Shown piece after piece: positions 38,488 through 51,500 of a DNA stretch of 64,000 nt (position 1 is the first letter of the stretch; every line of letters begins with the position of its first letter). Source of the DNA: Anisakis pegreffii. Its lineage: Eukaryota; Nematoda; Chromadorea; Rhabditida; Anisakidae. A program made the position numbers and the translations under genes. The notes under the pieces were generated by a model, which did no database searches, was not told where the DNA came from, and worked only from the letters and a program-made list of their open reading frames with translations. The DNA lies in NCBI GenBank assembly GCA_035041965.1, contig JAPYMA010001383.1, positions 31,312 to 95,311 of the forward strand, given 5' to 3'.

Positions 38488-40933
38488 AAAGAACTCGACA
38501 AAAGAGTTGAGGAGCAGCTTAACGCATTTTCAAAGGAAATTTTCCCACTCGATGTACACGTCGAAAAAGAAAACGAAAACGCGGTTCATTGACAACTCAT
38601 ATCCCGATTCAGGCTTCAAATGAAAATGTGTAATATGGAAACGCTCAACCAGGCCGCACCAGGATTCGTCAATCATTCGGTTCAGCGAATTTTTGAATCG
38701 CTTGCATAACAATCATCTACAAACATGATATTTCCTCGTTTTGGATTTTCAACTGCGCTCCAGTTAGCATCACAATATTTACAAGCCTATTCTTAGCGAT
38801 TTTCACCAACATTCGAGCACTTGAGCAAAAAAACTGTACTTCGCTAGTGACGAGTTTGGAAGAACATGACTCTTTTGAAATGAAAACCCTTGTAGATTCA
38901 CTTTTTCAGTATAAAATTTCATCTAATTAAGTACAAATTGCCTCCACGAGGGCTGTTCTGCGCTAGCCCATCGTTTGCTCATACACCTAATTGCATATCT
39001 AAGTTGGTCCGGTGAATTTCAATCCACATCGGCCGAAATTTCTGAACTTTGCTCACTGCTCAATATCCTGAAAGTGGAACACTAACTAAGGATGTTTCAA
39101 GTGAAGCGATGCGAGTACAGTTACTATACATGTGCAGTTGTTGCTGAATAATTGTTGCTGTGCATTGAATTACACTTAAACGAGCACATATTGCAAGCAT
39201 ATAATTATCATGGATGTTCTTTCACCTCTTGTACGCTTCGTCCAAGCGTAAGCACGAGTTCGAGTTAGCTTGTGCCCAAGTTAAATCTTGAACTCGTGAG
39301 GGGACCTCGTCAAAAAAAATCGAGGAACGAATTAATCGGCGGTGAGTCTTGTGGAGAGGAATTCGTCCGGTGGTCGACCGACCAGAAATTCGAGGGCAAA
39401 ACTGTCGGGGAACTACTCATCGCCCGTGTCATCGACGGTAACCCCGTTCAGCGTCGGAGGCTACTCTACATTTTACCATCTACATTTTGTCATCTTCTCT
39501 TTTTCTCCACCTTTGCCATCCAAAAGCATCCCAATTATGTGGTGGACAAACGCCGTAATGTTTCTGAATGGAAACAGAAGAAGATCGAGCGAGAAAGCGC
39601 TCCCTTCTGAACTCAGAAGAAGTTTGAATAATTTGCGAATCTACTACACAACTGCCGCTGTTTATGAGACGAGTTAGGTGTGAGCTCTCAGCTTCAACCA
39701 TTCCATTTTTCACGACGCTAAACTCATGAATCGCACCTGTCAAAATCTTGAAAGGATGACCTGCGACGCATCTGACTCATGCATTCATGATGAAAGTATT
39801 TGTCATCTCATTAAAGCGCCTTTCACTGTTCAAAAAATCTATCGCAGTCATTCGCAATTTACATGGCCACGTGTTATGATGTCATCTCTTGACTGGCTGA
39901 ACGTTGCAGAGTGGCAATGAATCAAAAATGTTTACGAATTTCTGTGTTGATTCACCAACCACGCAGAAACGGTTTTTTTAATTTATGGTGTCATTTAAGA
40001 ACTATACTGCCCTGAATCACGTTTTTCGATCAATCATATTCAGCCGTCCAAAAAATGCAATGATCCGTCTGTTGCCGATTCCTTTTCTTGATTCATTTCG
40101 CAGTGCGTAGTTGCGTGCGATTGTGTTCGTTATAGTGTGTTGCAGGGATGAAGATAGTCAGGAATCCCGAAAATGCAGTCGCTCTGAGAAAAGTCGAGAA
40201 TGGGGATTGTGAAATACAAACTGATCCCCGTCCCCAACTTTCTTCAGGGTGACCGCATTTTCTTGATTCCCAACCGCAAATTTCAGGCTGCGAACGATTG
40301 CAAATTTCATTCCCCGATTTTCCCCATGTCCATCTTTTTGCATTCTCCACACCACACTAGTTCTTCATCACGTCGATTCTTCGAATTTAAATTGAACCGT
40401 GATTTTTTATTTCGATTTGACTTTAATTCTTCTCATAAAATATCTTTTCCACTTGATGTTATTTTTGTTCAATAGATGAATCTCTCGAAAGCAATTTTTA
40501 GATAATTTTCATCTTATCCTCCCATTATTTCACAATTATTCGAATGCATACTAAGCGTTTTCTTAACCCGTCAGCTTCCACTGTTTCCATGAATCTACCT
40601 AGACGATTCAAATGACCCATGATCATTGTCAATTATATGACAAGTGCTACTTCTTCCATATTCATATTTCATCTCACAACTTTCAATTATTAGTCCTCAA
40701 TTTCTTTCACTTATCAGAAATCAGCTTTAATGTTCTGATCGTACGCTTCTTGCGATTTGTCTTTGCAAAATGAATGTATTTAATTGCTGCTTCGTCATAT
40801 CGATACAACTTTCAGTTTCCAAACATAAATTTAGCATTAATCCATTATCGTTATCGCTATTATTATCGTCATTGCTCAGCTTTGAAAAACTGATTCGTCA
40901 TTAACTGAGTGAAATAAAACTATTTACTATACA

Positions 40934-43900
40934 ATGTTGCTCAAAGTGGACAATGGTTTTGAGAATTTACATGTCTCTGAAAAGCAGCCAATTAATTTCT
41001 TCGATCGTAACGGTCTAGCAAATTCTGTAACTAATCAAACTCAAAGGGTAAGTGTGAACTGTGAGTCATCACTGAGTCAGATCAGCCTGTTGCTTAATCA
41101 AAAACTGAATTCTGATCCGATTTCTTCGTCCTTCTCGCACTGTTTTGCAGATATGCAATTAATATCTAGATCTAGTTATTGATTTATTATATTTTTTTAA
41201 ACACTATTAACTCTTTTTTTCTATTCGTACGTGTGCGATGTAGATTTATTGTGAATTTCAGATTCAAGATATATGCGAATGTCTTGTTTTGACGAATGAA
41301 AAGTTGAGAAAAGTGATGGACGAGCTATTAAAGAGTATGGAGAAAGGTCTTCGCAAAGAAACTGGCATGTTATTCGTTGATTATAAGTTATTTCTTCACA
41401 CTTCAAAACGAGCTTCTTCTCAAACTGTAGATTCGAAATCTGAAGTGAACTCATTTTAGTAATTAAAGTAGTATAATTATAGCGTCGACAGCAGCGATTA
41501 AAATGCTACCATCCTATGTGCGTGCAGTGCCGAATGGTACGGAGCATGGTGATTTTCTGGCGCTTGACTTGGGTGGAACCAACTTTCGCGTGCTGCTCAT
41601 CAAACTTAGTGGTCATAAAGCAGATATGTCTGGAAAAATCTTCCGAGTACCTGACCACATTATGAAGGGAACTGGCACTGCGGTACTGAGCAATTAATAC
41701 ATTTGTTTGCGACTGGTTGCTAGCTCGAATTAAATTGAAATATTCGAAAGAAACGACGAACGATAACATCGTTGTATTTGTTCGTCGACTGATCATCATC
41801 AGTCAGCCTCGTTCCAAATTTACTTTTCGTTTAGATTGCATAGTTGATGATAGCAATGACAGTACAATGATGTTGGAATTGTTATTTTAAGTTATTCGAT
41901 CATATTGCGGAATGTTTGGCAAGGTTCATGGAGGAGAACGGTCTCATCCACGCAGAGAAGTTACCACTCGGTTTCACATTTTCATTTCCATGCAAACAGG
42001 AAGGTCTTACTTGTGCAAAGCTAATCAATTGGACGAAAGGTTTCAAGGCGAGTGGTGTCGAAGACAAGGACGTTGTTACGATGCTTCGTGAGGCTTGTCA
42101 ACGACGCAAAGTAATCATTCGCATCTCCTTTCTACGCACTCTGTATCCGCATCGATCTGCCGATGCTCGAAATCGATTTGATTGCAGAGTCCAGTTCTGG
42201 CATGAATGACTTTCACCTGGAAATGACCAACCTATCTGTTACATTTAAGAAGTCATCTAACAAGCGAGCCATATGCAAAGCATACTTTAAAAAGCTTCCA
42301 TCTGTTATTTACCCAAAACTGAAAAGTGTTCATCAATCGCTTGATGCAATAAATATGCACCTTTATTTGTAGAATACATTATTCTGACCGCCTTAACCCA
42401 TCAGTGCCCACTGAGTATTTCAACTCTTACAATTAGTGAACAAGATCAGTTTTTTAAAATATCGTATTGACACTCCTATTGAAAATACTCGCACTTTACA
42501 GTTAGAAACCTGTTCGATAGACCCTATCAGTTATATTAACATTCTATGTGATTGCTTTGTAATTCAGGAACAGTTCAAAGGATCAGAGTTGAAGTAATAT
42601 TTTTTCATTATTACGGGCCGTGATGAGTTAATGTAATTTCTTAATATTGAAAGCATCTGCGACGCACTTAACGAAGATGAATTTAAACTTTTTGTATTCT
42701 AATTACTTGCTAATGAGTTAACTGAAATGCTGTTACCGATCACCCTACTCCAAAAAACAATTTGGAAATTTAATTTGAATTTGGAAATTTCAAAGAAAAG
42801 ATTCGAACTGGGATGTTCAGGATATTGACATTGACGTTGTGGCAGTGTTGAATGATACTGTTGGCACCCTAATGGCTTGTGCGTTCAAAGAGAATTCATG
42901 TCAAGTTGGTGTGATCGTTGGAACTGGCACTAATGCTTGCTATATGGAGCAGATCAGCAAGTGCCCCAAGCTAGATGATGAGCATTTGGAAAGTGACGGA
43001 TTTCCAGCTGAGGTAGGTAGCCTCTTACTTTTACTGTTGTCATTCACACCTTTTCGAAAGAATCTATTCCATAAATGTAGCAGAAAAAAGTCGAAAAACG
43101 AGAATATGAGGAAATACGAGCGACGAAAATCTTGTTGTCGAAGAAATTGGAGACATGTTTACTGATTGATTGTGTTTTATAAATATGTTCTGAGTGTTAT
43201 TGAAAGATGATCTGATTTACAAGTTCACTAAAGAAATTTTATCATTTTCAGTTGATATTTTTAGTAATTATTGAGTAAGGTAGAAAAAGACGTTATTCTT
43301 TGTTGCATAACAGTAGTGACGATAATCTTCTAGATGATCATCAATACCGAGTGGGGTGCGTTCGGTGACGATGGTGTTTTGGAGTTTGTTAGAACTCGGT
43401 TTGATCAGGAGGTTGACTCGAACTCGATTAATCCTGGCAAACAACTGTTCGTTTTAATTCGATCTTGCATCAAATCTTTATGATTAGAATCGGTTCTTTT
43501 TCGGTAGCGTAGTGTATGGTTTTACTGTTGTTAGTTTTTAGCATCATGACTGTAGCCTCGTCTAAAATAGATGGATCGATTTTTACAGCTTCGAAAAGAT
43601 GATATCTGGCATGTATATGGGCGAATTGGTGCGTGTGGTGCTGGAATATTTGGCACGTAATAACTTGCTTTTTGATGGCCATTATGATGCAATTTCGCAA
43701 CGTCATTCGTTCCCAACTAAATACGTCTCTGAAATTGAAAGGTTGCATTCTTGACTTGTTTTGATCTCCCTTCTCATTGCACTTGTATCGAACGAAACTA
43801 AGCACACAGTTGTGCCACTAACAAACAAATTTGCAGTGATCTTCAAGAGGATGAGGATCGTTCATTCCAGAAAACGATGCAAATTCTTGAAGATATTGGC

Positions 43901-45004
43901 ATTGAACAAGTATCAATTGCTGACTGTATCAATGTTGCTTATGTATGCTCGCTTGTCAGCACAAGGTTTCAGTTACGTACATATGTCCATGTAATCACAC
44001 AGAAGGCGTCTCTTTTTTTCATAACCATTTTCACGTTACGCTTTTAGAGCAGCATATTTGTGTGCAGCTGGTATTGCGACGTTATTGAATCGAATGAAGA
44101 AACCGCATGTGACTGTTGGCGTTGATGGGTCAGTTTATCGGTTTCATCCAACATTCCCGAAATTACTCGATGAGAAGATCGATACGTTGCTGGATGACAG
44201 TCTTGAAGTAAGAACTTGAAGTTTTCATTCTTTAATGAACTTGTGACGTGCGATTTTCTTTTCTATCTCAATGAAGTTGTGCGATCCAAACCGATCAAAT
44301 TTGAGACTATTTATTAGGCGTTCTATAGTTGCATAGTGCTGATGGTGACCAAACGAAATATGGGTTCGATCGTATTACGAACGTACAGTTCCAAAAATTG
44401 CCAAACTTCTATAATTACCGAAAATTGGAAACAATGTTCAACAGAAAATTCAGTTTGAATCCGATCGAATACCGGTCAATTCCCATCACTGTTGCATAGC
44501 ATTTGGTTCTGCTGAAGCTACAAGGCTCTTGTTTTGTTTATAGAAGGTTTTATACTGGAAATGAGTTTCTATCCTGATTTATTAGATATGATATGAGGAT
44601 TCGAATACCACTTAAAGAGAAATGATGAGGTCACGATAACATAAGGGATGATACTTTCAGGTAGAAAAGACAATGCCGAAGAGAAATGGATCATAAGATC
44701 ATGCTCTTTAATTAGTATAATGTTTTCGATAATAAAGTGTCGACATTTTATTAGAAATATTTTCGAAAAGTGCTATGTTTATTCATATTAATCTGTTTTA
44801 AGACGACTGAAACTATGTGCAAAATCAGTCACAAAATCAAATCAAGCATTCAATCGTTCAGTTAAACTTCATTTTTGATTTCAGTTTCAATTGATGCTTT
44901 CCGAAGACGGAAGCGGTCGAGGTGCTGCACTCGTGGCTGCAGTAGCGTCTCGTATGAATCGTGAACGTGCTGCTTTAACAGCAGCAGCACATCGGAAAAA
45001 CTGA
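40934..45004 (+). CDS. Hexokinase
   Basis: Ten exons keep frame: 40934-41047, 41262-41364, 41483-41682, 41892-42110, 42821-43012, 43334-43446, 43589-43741, 43837-43965, 44048-44207, 44885-45004, giving 500 aa, the size of a single-unit hexokinase. Visible motifs are the ATP phosphate loop [10 protein letters not shown] (100-109), the sugar site LGFTFSFPC and LINWTKGF (165-190), the catalytic Asp in NDTVGT (D224), [14 protein letters not shown], the adenine site [12 protein letters not shown] and the C-terminal [10 protein letters not shown]. It phosphorylates glucose with ATP in the cytosol, the first step of glycolysis. The intron after exon 2 needs a GC donor (CTG|GCATGT); the nearest in-phase GT would drop six residues, GLRKET. 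An alternative first exon may lie at 34135. Intron 9 hosts a MITE. Confidence 0.93.
44337..44490. mobile_element. hAT-like MITE in hexokinase intron 9, 154 bp
   Basis: GTTGCATAG flanks the element on both sides (44328-44336 and 44491-44499), a perfect 8-9 bp target duplication. The ends read TGCTGATGGTGACC and, reversed, AGTGATGGGAATTGACC, so the inverted repeats have drifted. The exact duplication suggests this is younger than the other copies. It does not affect coding. Confidence 0.75.
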
Positions 45005-46996
45005 TGACATAGTGAAAGATATTATTTATTTATTATGATTATTATCATTCGAGCACTTGGGACAATTGTTCTTAAAAATTGCAGCCAGCAAACCGGTGAA
45101 CTTAATCCATATGGGTATCGATTCACACACAATGAATAGGCTTTAGATAGTCATCCACCAATTATGTCGTTGATATTCATTCACAAAAAGAAGTAACATG
45201 TATCTAAATCCTTTAATCTGCCTATAATCAGTAAGTCTTTTCAACTCTTCTCAATTTACGCTGATCTTTAAGGCCCCCAACGAATTTATTTTCTCCTTCT
45301 ATAGAGAAACTGTCTTCATTCAGGAATAATAACTGATAATTGGATAATAGATACAAGCCGGATCATAGCCTGGCTCAGGCTCACAACATTAATGCTATTG
45401 GTACACCACTCGGTTTCAAGCAAAACTTTCCTCCGCGAACGGGAGTTATCGGTTGTCTTCATTCAGTTATCGGTTGTTAACTGTTCCTTCTACGAAACGT
45501 TTTTTGTTTTCTTTGAGAATTCGTTACCAATCTTTTGTGAAATGGAAGAAAACACTGCAAAAAAAACTCCGCTCTATGGATACAATAAGGTAGAAACTTC
45601 ACCCCAATAATAATTTCCATGCGCATATGAGGCATAATTTATTTATTCAATCAATTTTCACTATTTATTCTGATGACTTTTCTCGATTTCATATTAGTGA
45701 TGAATTGTCATTTGTTTATTATTACTAGTACTTATAATATTAATTGTGTTACTGTATTTACTATTTTGATCGGGTTTCTTATGTAGTTCTTTTGCATAAT
45801 AGCATCAACACTTAGCTACATTTTACCTTTTTTACCTTAGAAGTAACACTGATTGCCACATTCTCCATTAAGTTCCTATATTCATCATTCATTATTCTCA
45901 GTAAACAGAAGAAGTTCGATCAGCTTAGAATTCTTCATTTCCATAGCTGTTTTAAACCTTTGAGTAATTGTCAGACGATTTCACTGATTTTTTTCTTTAG
46001 TGGTTTTTGTGATGATAAAATTAAAATTACATTCGTTGATTGTTGCTTGACCAAACAGCTCAGTATTCAATAGCTCATAACCAGTACATTGAATCTATCA
46101 AGAAACTTCTGCTCCTGCCCTCTACTTCCCGATAGAAGAACTTCTATATCCATCCTTCAAAAAAGCAACAACAAAATATCCATTCTTCTGATCTTGAAAC
46201 CACTCTTAAAGCGAACACATAATCAAACGTCAACAACGGAAATATATCATTTATACATTAAAACTGCATTACAATCCTAATCAATACCTGAAAACATCAA
46301 TAATAAACACTATTCGGAACATTATTACTTGAATAGGTGCAATAAAGAATCATGCATCAATTTCAGAAAATGAAAGGTAATCAATGAATGGGTATTGAAT
46401 TGAATATGGCAACAAATAAAATTATGATCTTATTGATGGGTGCGCGCATTAACGAAACAAAACATTCGAACTAACAATAGAAAGTGTTTGAGAGCAGAGC
46501 GGATCGGTATCAGTTCAGTCAACAAAACGAATGAAGATGCAAAATGAGAACATCCACTCGTTGCAACAGTCAAGTACACCACCGTTCATCTACTCGCCTA
46601 ATGGTTTCGTGACTGATCGGTTTCCTTAGCCAATGTGATAATTCATTCGACGAATTATCGAGCATATGATCATTCCAATACCAGATGCATTTATGGAACG
46701 GGGATGTACACGTAACGGGGATGTATATATAATGTACACGTAAGCACGCATCCATCAACGGTAATAATGAATCACGTCTAAAATACACAAAAGGATGTTT
46801 CAAGTTAACATATTTCGAAAATGACTATTACAATAACAACTGTGCGCTGTTCTAGTGAAAATCAATAACGCTACCCAACGAGTTGCAGCATCAATCTATC
46901 GAATACGTATGTGATGATAGTGAGTGTGTGGTTATAGTTGGACTGAATGTGGTAATTTTTTTATTATCATGATGACAGAACATGCACGGATGCACT
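45005..46996. other. Spacer between convergent hexokinase and TSPO genes
   Basis: Contains the first exon of the putative micropeptide gene (45542-45589). Otherwise AT-rich with short unsupported open frames; the minus frame at 46803-46570 overlaps the 3' side of TSPO but has no splice link to it. Confidence 0.5.
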
Positions 46997-47364
46997 TCAC
47001 ATTGGAGTGGTCTCCAATTCAACGATTGTTTCACCAGTATTCGATTGATTATCTTTGGCAATCGCATAAGTTAGAAATGCATAGAAGCCTGTCCACAAAG
47101 CGTATGGAACTAACAGAAGACCAGCTCTTCGATCAATCTATAATTGCAAAAAATTTTACTTTACTATTAGAATCGAGATTCGTTTGATACTTAACAATTA
47201 TTCCCAATTACGACGCACGGGAAGTGAAGTAACAGTTCTGTTTATAACAGGTTATAGTGGAATTCAACGCTGTTCTATTCGGAACCGGTTTCAGCTTCAT
47301 CATACTGGGGCTCGACAAGGTGGCTCTTCATTTCATTACTATCACTATTATTGTGACTTTTTGA
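45542..47364 (+). CDS. Putative 53-aa membrane micropeptide, two exons
   Basis: Exon 45542-45589 encodes MEENTAKKTPLYGYNK and ends in phase 0 at AAG|GTAGAA. It sits shortly after a strong acceptor-like TTTTGTTTTCTTTGAG, as for a trans-spliced start. Exon 47251-47364 (acceptor TTTATAACAG) continues in phase 0 with VIVEFNAVLFGTGFSF and ILGLDKVALHF, then a hydrophobic end and a stop. The product would have a short polar head and one or two membrane segments. The second exon lies antisense inside intron 4 of the TSPO gene. I do not recognise the family; intermediate exons or a further donor at 47320 are possible. Confidence 0.35.
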
Positions 47365-48534
47365 CAATCCGATTCCGTTTGAATAGAATTCATTGCTTCC
47401 AATAAATTCCAAAAAAAAAGATTGACGGTTTTTTCCCGAGCAAATCAACAACACAACTGCTGCTTTTAAGGGAAGATTTGAAGTGTTTTAGCAAGAATTA
47501 CTGCCATTTTTTTAATCGACAGGATTTTAAGCGAAAGTTTACGCTATTTGTTCATCAGCGGCGACACTAGCGGATCATTTTTAACGAAACAAAAATATTT
47601 TTTAGCGGGTTGGCGCAGCTACATTTTTTCAGTAGCGTGCCCATCACTGATGGAATTTCATGGAATCCCCTGCAGTTATGCAACAAAAGAAATGATATAC
47701 TTTGTATCACACTTACCTTATAGAAAGCATATGATGTAGCGATAGCGGTGGCGTGTAAAAGAGCCGTATTATAGAAGAGCTGAAAGCAATTTAGTTCGAA
47801 TGTCTCACGTACGAATAAAGATCTAACACTCAGACGACTGGTGGTAAAGCTCCCAGATCGCAATGAGCTTTAAAAGAAATTTCAATAATCTACAAAACGA
47901 GCTCCTCGATTTGATGAGAAGAAAATCAGACTCGACTAGACTTACGCAGTTCAGATTGCGTTTCTTGAACAATGGAATACTTGCTAATGCCACTACGATG
48001 TTTGCACCATATAAACCAAGCGCAACCTTAGTGTCAGTGTAATCAAAACCTGAAACATTCGGGTGATATTACAAGCAGTTCGTCATGATTCTACGTAGAT
48101 GACTGAATAATAATAACAATGAAATGATTCTCACCTCCACCAGTTTTGTAAACGATACACGATGCATAGCCCAGTGGACTCATTGTCAAGAAATCCATTG
48201 CAGAATACAGTCGTACATCTTTGGGCGCCCAACTAGGTTTTTTTGTTTTCTTAAAACAATTCTTCTTGAGAAGCAGTTTCACGATAGCGTAAACAAATTA
48301 GACAACAAATTGAACCGCCACTGAGACGGACATCGATGTTGAAACAAACTGAGCACTGAGTGAATATAAAAGACTGAAATTGATCAATGAAAAGAACATC
48401 AACCAACTACAAACCGTCCACCAATCAATCGAATCACGATCGTTCACAAATGCTGCAAACGCAGTTAACGCTGCACTCCCAGGGATTGCCGTCGCAAGGA
48501 GAGCATGTTTTGTATCTTCAAACGTCCATACCAT
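46997..48534 (-). CDS. TSPO-family translocator protein (peripheral benzodiazepine receptor-like)
   Basis: Five minus-strand exons keep frame: 48534..48415, 48249..48135, 48049..47946, 47779..47717, 47137..46997, giving 180 aa. TSPO features include the first helix with LLATAIPGSAALTAF, KKPSWAPKDV at 43-52, LGYASCIVYKTGGG, then KVALGLYGANIVVALA, ATAIATSYAFYK, and the last helix LLLVPYALWTGFYAFLTYAI. L156-T-Y158-A-I-A-K162 fits the cholesterol-recognition (CRAC) pattern at the position known in animal TSPO. TSPO is a five-helix protein, usually of the outer mitochondrial membrane, that binds porphyrins and sterols. The loop after helix 1 diverges: the usual WxPP and GPVWT are replaced by WAPK and RLYSAMDF. 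Intron 4 carries repeat DNA and a plus-strand candidate exon. Confidence 0.85.
47520..47660. repeat. GCGCTA/TAGCG-rich repeat in TSPO intron 4
   Basis: Words such as TTACGCTATTTG, ACTAGCGGATC, TTTAGCGGGTTGGCGC and GTAGCGTGCCCATCACTG recall the block at 29770-29900 (AGCGCTAACC, TAGCGTG, GCGCTACCGCTG). This is likely a hAT-type remnant. Confidence 0.4.
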
Positions 48535-51500
48535 CGTGGAAACAACCAATTATTTTTAGTTGATTTTGCTGACTTCAAAATAAATAAGTTGGCATTTTAT
48601 TTTGCAAATATATCTATGAAAAAACACACGCTTTAGTTCACCACTTTATTTACATCGCAAACAAACGTGAATTGTTTCGAGTTCAAGTTAACAATGAAGT
48701 GACGTAAAGCTCAGTCTCAAGTACACAAGCATCGTGCACAATAGCTCGAAACTTTGCTCAGACTACCGGCGATAGATTTTGAACAGTGCGAAAGAAAAGA
48801 TGAATATTTGGCTCTATTACCTCGATCAGCGATTCGCCAATTGGCAAAAGTTCAATGTTAACATATCCGATGTTAAATTCAACATAACTAACACCAAAAT
48901 TCATAAATGTTAAACAAATTACTTATCGTCAACATGCACAACGGAATATTTCATTCAGTAAAGCTCACAACTGATTACAATAATAAAAGGAACACATACA
49001 ATAATGAGTTACAAAGAATTACGTGATGCGTAAGCAAGATTCGGAAAACCGAATGTTGAATTTGATCAGAATGAGTGTGGAGCCAGTCAGCCATGATCAC
49101 TTACCTGCAAGCGTCAATTAATTTATTTATTTATTCAGCGCAAAGGCTTAATAAAAAACTGATATGTGCGTGATACTAACGCGTACAATAATGGAACATA
49201 CAATACGTACAAAGGTTCCCTCCTTGACTGCGGCCCTTACCTTCAACCATGGAGCAATTTCGTGTTTCCTTGATAGAGTAAGCAGAAAGTGAATTTACTT
49301 TTACAGAAAATTGAGCAATCGCGTGTACTGAAAGTAACAGTGAGTAAAGTGTTTGAAAATGATTACGAATGATGAAAGAATACTGTAGAGGTAATTAATG
49401 AGTAAAAAATAAAAATATTTTTGCTAATTTTTTGAGCGTTTTGAAAATTCACTGTCATAATTTTTTTGAATTTTTTGCTGTTCCATTGTTTGAAGTGTTG
49501 CAATGAATGACATAAATATGTGGAAAAATGGAACTGAAGAAAAAACCCAATTAATCGGGTAAAGTTATGTACTAGTAAATGATCCATGCAAAAGCTGTTC
49601 GCTGTGTTTCTTGTTCATTCATACATCTGACTGAACATGAAGATCAGTTGAAGAATGAAATGAAACTTTTGTAGGCTTGGTGCAAATCTATCCATTTTTA
49701 ATCGGTGACACGTTCATGTAGTCCTATAGCTTAATTGTACCGTTTAAAATCTCACACTAAACACTGTCCCGTAGTAATTTAGTTATTCTTCATCTTGCTC
49801 ACTGATAGCCTCTTTGGGTTTTTTGATTCAAGAAACGTCCTCTCCATTTGATCCTCTTTCGCTGTTCCGTTGAACGTTTTATATTCTTTACACTAATCAA
49901 TCAATTTGACGCTGTTGTTTCTTCACTTCAAATAGTTTAGATTTACAAGTTAACAGAAATGATTGGCGGATCGCCTATCCATCAACTATACATCTCTTCT
50001 TCACGTGACTGTATCAATCGCTCGAAAATTCAACACTCACAATCAGAATACTCGTAAATCACAGTAAACACATTTGATATATTATCTGATAGTGCCACTG
50101 CAGAGATCGTGCTGAGAAATGTCTTCTTGGAATAACGTGAAAGCAAGTGGCGATAATCAAATTGACGTACAGTTGTGGATTAGGTTTGGAGTTTGGCTCA
50201 GGCTGAGACTCTTCCCCGCTGAGGTATCAATTAAAGGAATTGTATCTATTAATCAAAAAATGCTTTGCCGTTGTGAGCCTCAACTTAAGCGAATGGACCA
50301 GATGAGAAAACTTCGAAAGTGGGCAGAACAAATAAAGGTGTTCATTCGTAATCTGCGATGCAATGGAAGACTAAAGATGACCGAATTACCGTATATCCTC
50401 AGTGATCCATCGCAAACAATCTCACTCTTTTATACTGGTATTCAACTTGATCATCGAAAATGTTGCAATGTATTATAGTTGATTTATACAAGCACGGATC
50501 GAGCATTCATTGAGGGCAATTAATTTCCTTATGGAAATTCAGTGGAGCAAATCAGTTGGAACCGAAATGTTAAAATACACTACTTGTTTATTGAAAGGAC
50601 AGAATTGTACTTGGCAGCATTTTCAAAAACTGTAACAGTATCAACATTTAACAATGCCCGAAAAAATGGCACAAATTCACAAAATATCTTGCAAATGATA
50701 ACTATATCTTCCCGTACGATTTTGTGACTCTGGGAGTTTTTTTCAAGAGTAAACTAAATCTCGCTTTTTGGTATATCTTTTTAAAGCATTAATCCGCTGC
50801 TCATTTTCGGCTGTCCTTCGCTTCTGTTCTGATTCTGTTGGTGTCTCAACCAAATTTTACTTATCCAGTTTCTATATTCAAATGATCTGTCCGATCAAGT
50901 CATTTCAAGTTTTGTGCACTATCAGCGAACACTCATTTTTGCTTCGTCCATTTTGCAACGATTTTTCAAACTGTTCAACGAACATCAGTTGCTTGCAAAA
51001 TATTACTGCCAAAGCGCATATTACACTTGAAGTCGGCAACGTTGTCACCGCAGTGTAGCGTTAGAACGATAATGGTATACGGAACATACATGGAACTCGA
51101 AAAAATTGAATTTTGAAACTCTTTCGCGATGTTTGGGATTTGACTAGAGAGTTAGTTCGTCATGAACGAATGCATGAAGCTGCATCATAGAAACTTTCCG
51201 AACTGAAGTAATAGAGCTTCTTAGTTACATCAATTTTTCTTAATGTATAAGTGGAGAAAACAGGAAATCTTAAACATAAGAAATTTCAACGCTTCCGCAT
51301 AACGCCAGAATTCAAAATTTTCACCGTAAATGGGTTTTAAATTGAACTAGTAAGCTCGATGGCAGAACAATACTGGATCCGTTTCAGTCAGCTGCTTTAG
51401 ACTGGCAGTAAAACGGTAACCAGATTCATTACAGCAGTGCATCTCAAACCCTTGCGTCACGTACCCCTTTTGGCCATATGGTAAATCATCATTCCCTCTC

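Larger units (their letters stand above)
34246..40933. other. Repeat-rich spacer or long hexokinase 5' intron
   Basis: If the exon at 34135 is used, this is its intron. It holds two hAT-like MITEs (34450-34650, 34777-35044), a G-rich tract near 38466 and degenerate repeats near 39290 and 40190. A 27-codon Met-initiated frame at 38011 (MIDNENVDKILADHEEGG...) follows an AG, but has no good donor. Confidence 0.5.

Noticed and set aside
46924..47187. 87-codon plus-strand frame
   Set aside because: It is the antisense shadow of the last TSPO exon.
50119..50478. 119-codon plus-strand frame between TSPO and ETFA
   Set aside because: Contains a decayed dispersed repeat and has no recognised domain.
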